DNA of 23,413 nt from JANXQE01 sp035294005 (lineage in GTDB: Bacteria; Verrucomicrobiota; Verrucomicrobiia; Limisphaerales; UBA8199): NCBI GenBank assembly GCA_035294005.1, contig DATGLT010000195.1:1-23413 (forward strand). Reading direction: 5' to 3'. Below are positions 22,874 through 23,413 of this stretch, one piece after another; position 1 is the first letter of the stretch, and every line of letters starts with the position of its first letter. Under the pieces are notes generated by a model. The model was not told where the DNA came from, ran no database searches, and saw only the letters and a program-made list of their open reading frames with translations. A program made the position numbers and the translations under genes.

Positions 22874-23104
22874 TTACAGTGGAGGTTGATTATTCGTCGG
22901 CCCCGGCCTGAATGACCCATCAAATTTGGAATTGCGGCGGAAGGCCCTCATCGCCAGGTCGCATTCAACCGGGTCGAATCGTACAGCGCGCCCGATTTTG
23001 TAAACCGGCAAGACACGGTCCTCAACCAGGTACGCGATAGCCCGAATCGAGAGGTGATATCTATTGGCTATCTGTTTGGCTGTTTTCCAGGATTGTCTCT
23101 TCAT
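22874..23104 (-). CDS. Excisionase/MerR-type helix-turn-helix protein
   Basis: The product is 76 aa. WKTAKQIANRYHLSIRAIAYLVEDRVLPVYKIGRAVRFDPVECDLAM is the HTH_17 pattern: helix, turn, recognition helix, two-strand wing with IGRAVRF, then the D-P-x-E helix. Such proteins are small DNA-binding directionality factors or regulators of integrated elements. The start at 23104 has GAGG on the minus strand (complement of 23113-23116). It is second in a run of three small minus-strand genes. Confidence 0.82.
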   Translation of the reverse strand: MKRQSWKTAKQIANRYHLSIRAIAYLVEDRVLPVYKIGRAVRFDPVECDLAMRAFRRNSKFDGSFRPGPTNNQPPL

Positions 23105-23162
23105 GCGTTAGGCCTCATGCCGATGGTTCCGAGGCGCTTTAGCCGTGAGAAGCCTTGGGTAT

Positions 23163-23375
23163 TCAGCTTTGATATTTTCCTGCGAGATACTCTTCAACGG
23201 CTTCTCGAGTGTAACGTATTCGGCGACGGTTGAATCGAATCTCCTTCAACCGGCCGGCGCGTACGTCCCTTGCAACCGTGTGCGCGCACACTTTCGCCAT
23301 TCGCGCAACCTCGTCCCTCGTGTACAGCACGTCCTTTAATGATTTAGGCAGAGGATTCAGGATGGGCCTGCTCAT
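23163..23375 (-). CDS. Excisionase/MerR-type helix-turn-helix protein
   Basis: The product is 70 aa. LYTRDEVARMAKVCAHTVARDVRAGRLKEIRFNRRRIRYTREAVEEYL matches the HTH_17 excisionase family throughout, with a Y-T-x-x-E-V-A first helix and the RRRIRYT wing. It is the first of three tandem minus-strand small genes at the window edge. An integrase or replication gene may lie beyond the edge, but none is visible here. Confidence 0.85.
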   Translation of the reverse strand: MSRPILNPLPKSLKDVLYTRDEVARMAKVCAHTVARDVRAGRLKEIRFNRRRIRYTREAVEEYLAGKYQS

Positions 23376-23413
23376 TGCACGTAGTGCTGCTGAACGGCCG
23401 AGAAGTTCAAAGT

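Overview
The window looks like chromosomal DNA of a moderately GC-rich soil or sediment bacterium, most likely a member of Verrucomicrobiota (Pedosphaera/Limisphaera-like). This is inferred from three things: an ECF sigma factor followed by a very large Ser/Thr kinase with a TPR-like tail, A-rich leaders in front of several genes, and small excisionase-type HTH proteins. No rRNA, tRNA or CRISPR array was seen.

Layout. At 1-4123 lie the tail of an ECF sigma factor, a 970-aa membrane Ser/Thr kinase and a DedA-rhodanese fusion. A 545-bp gene-free stretch with several dyads follows. At 4669-10758 a co-directional run encodes an FMN azoreductase/quinone reductase, a DoxX-type membrane protein, an unrecognised 222-aa protein, EmrA- and EmrB-type exporter subunits and an outer-membrane efflux lipoprotein. 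A small doubtful ORF and a two-domain VOC (CatE-like) dioxygenase/glyoxalase follow, to 11963. Two paralogous LysR regulators lie on the minus strand at 12052-13906, with textbook LysR-type dyads upstream.

At 14030-14392 there is a short ORF that resembles the C-terminal end of an MFS exporter. At 14480-19514 lies a second export operon: a TetR regulator (CecR-like), a MacB/DevC-like permease, an ABC ATPase, a HlyD/DevB adaptor broken by a one-base frameshift, and a second outer-membrane efflux lipoprotein. This operon abuts a minus-strand gene whose 3' end appears to be lost, so a rearrangement junction is likely near 19515-19530.

The right part is a patchwork of small genes: an unrecognised CxC protein, a MIF-type tautomerase, a DUF123 GIY-YIG protein, a class I methyltransferase of actinobacterial flavour, an ArsC/Spx-like thioredoxin-fold protein and an exported tryptophan-rich repeat protein with a strong terminator. 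At the edge are three tandem minus-strand small proteins, two clearly excisionase/MerR-type and one probably a divergent HTH, which suggest a mobile element continuing beyond the window.

Biological reading (inference). The gene set azoreductase + DoxX (CatD-like) + VOC dioxygenase (CatE-like) matches the quinone/catechol detoxification set AzoR/CatDE of Bacillus. Here it is joined to a tripartite MFS pump and probably controlled by LysR proteins. A partial copy of the LysR dyad lies just upstream of the azoreductase, which would tie the regulators to the operon. The 222-aa protein, whose frame overlaps emrA by four bases, is the best candidate for an undescribed component.
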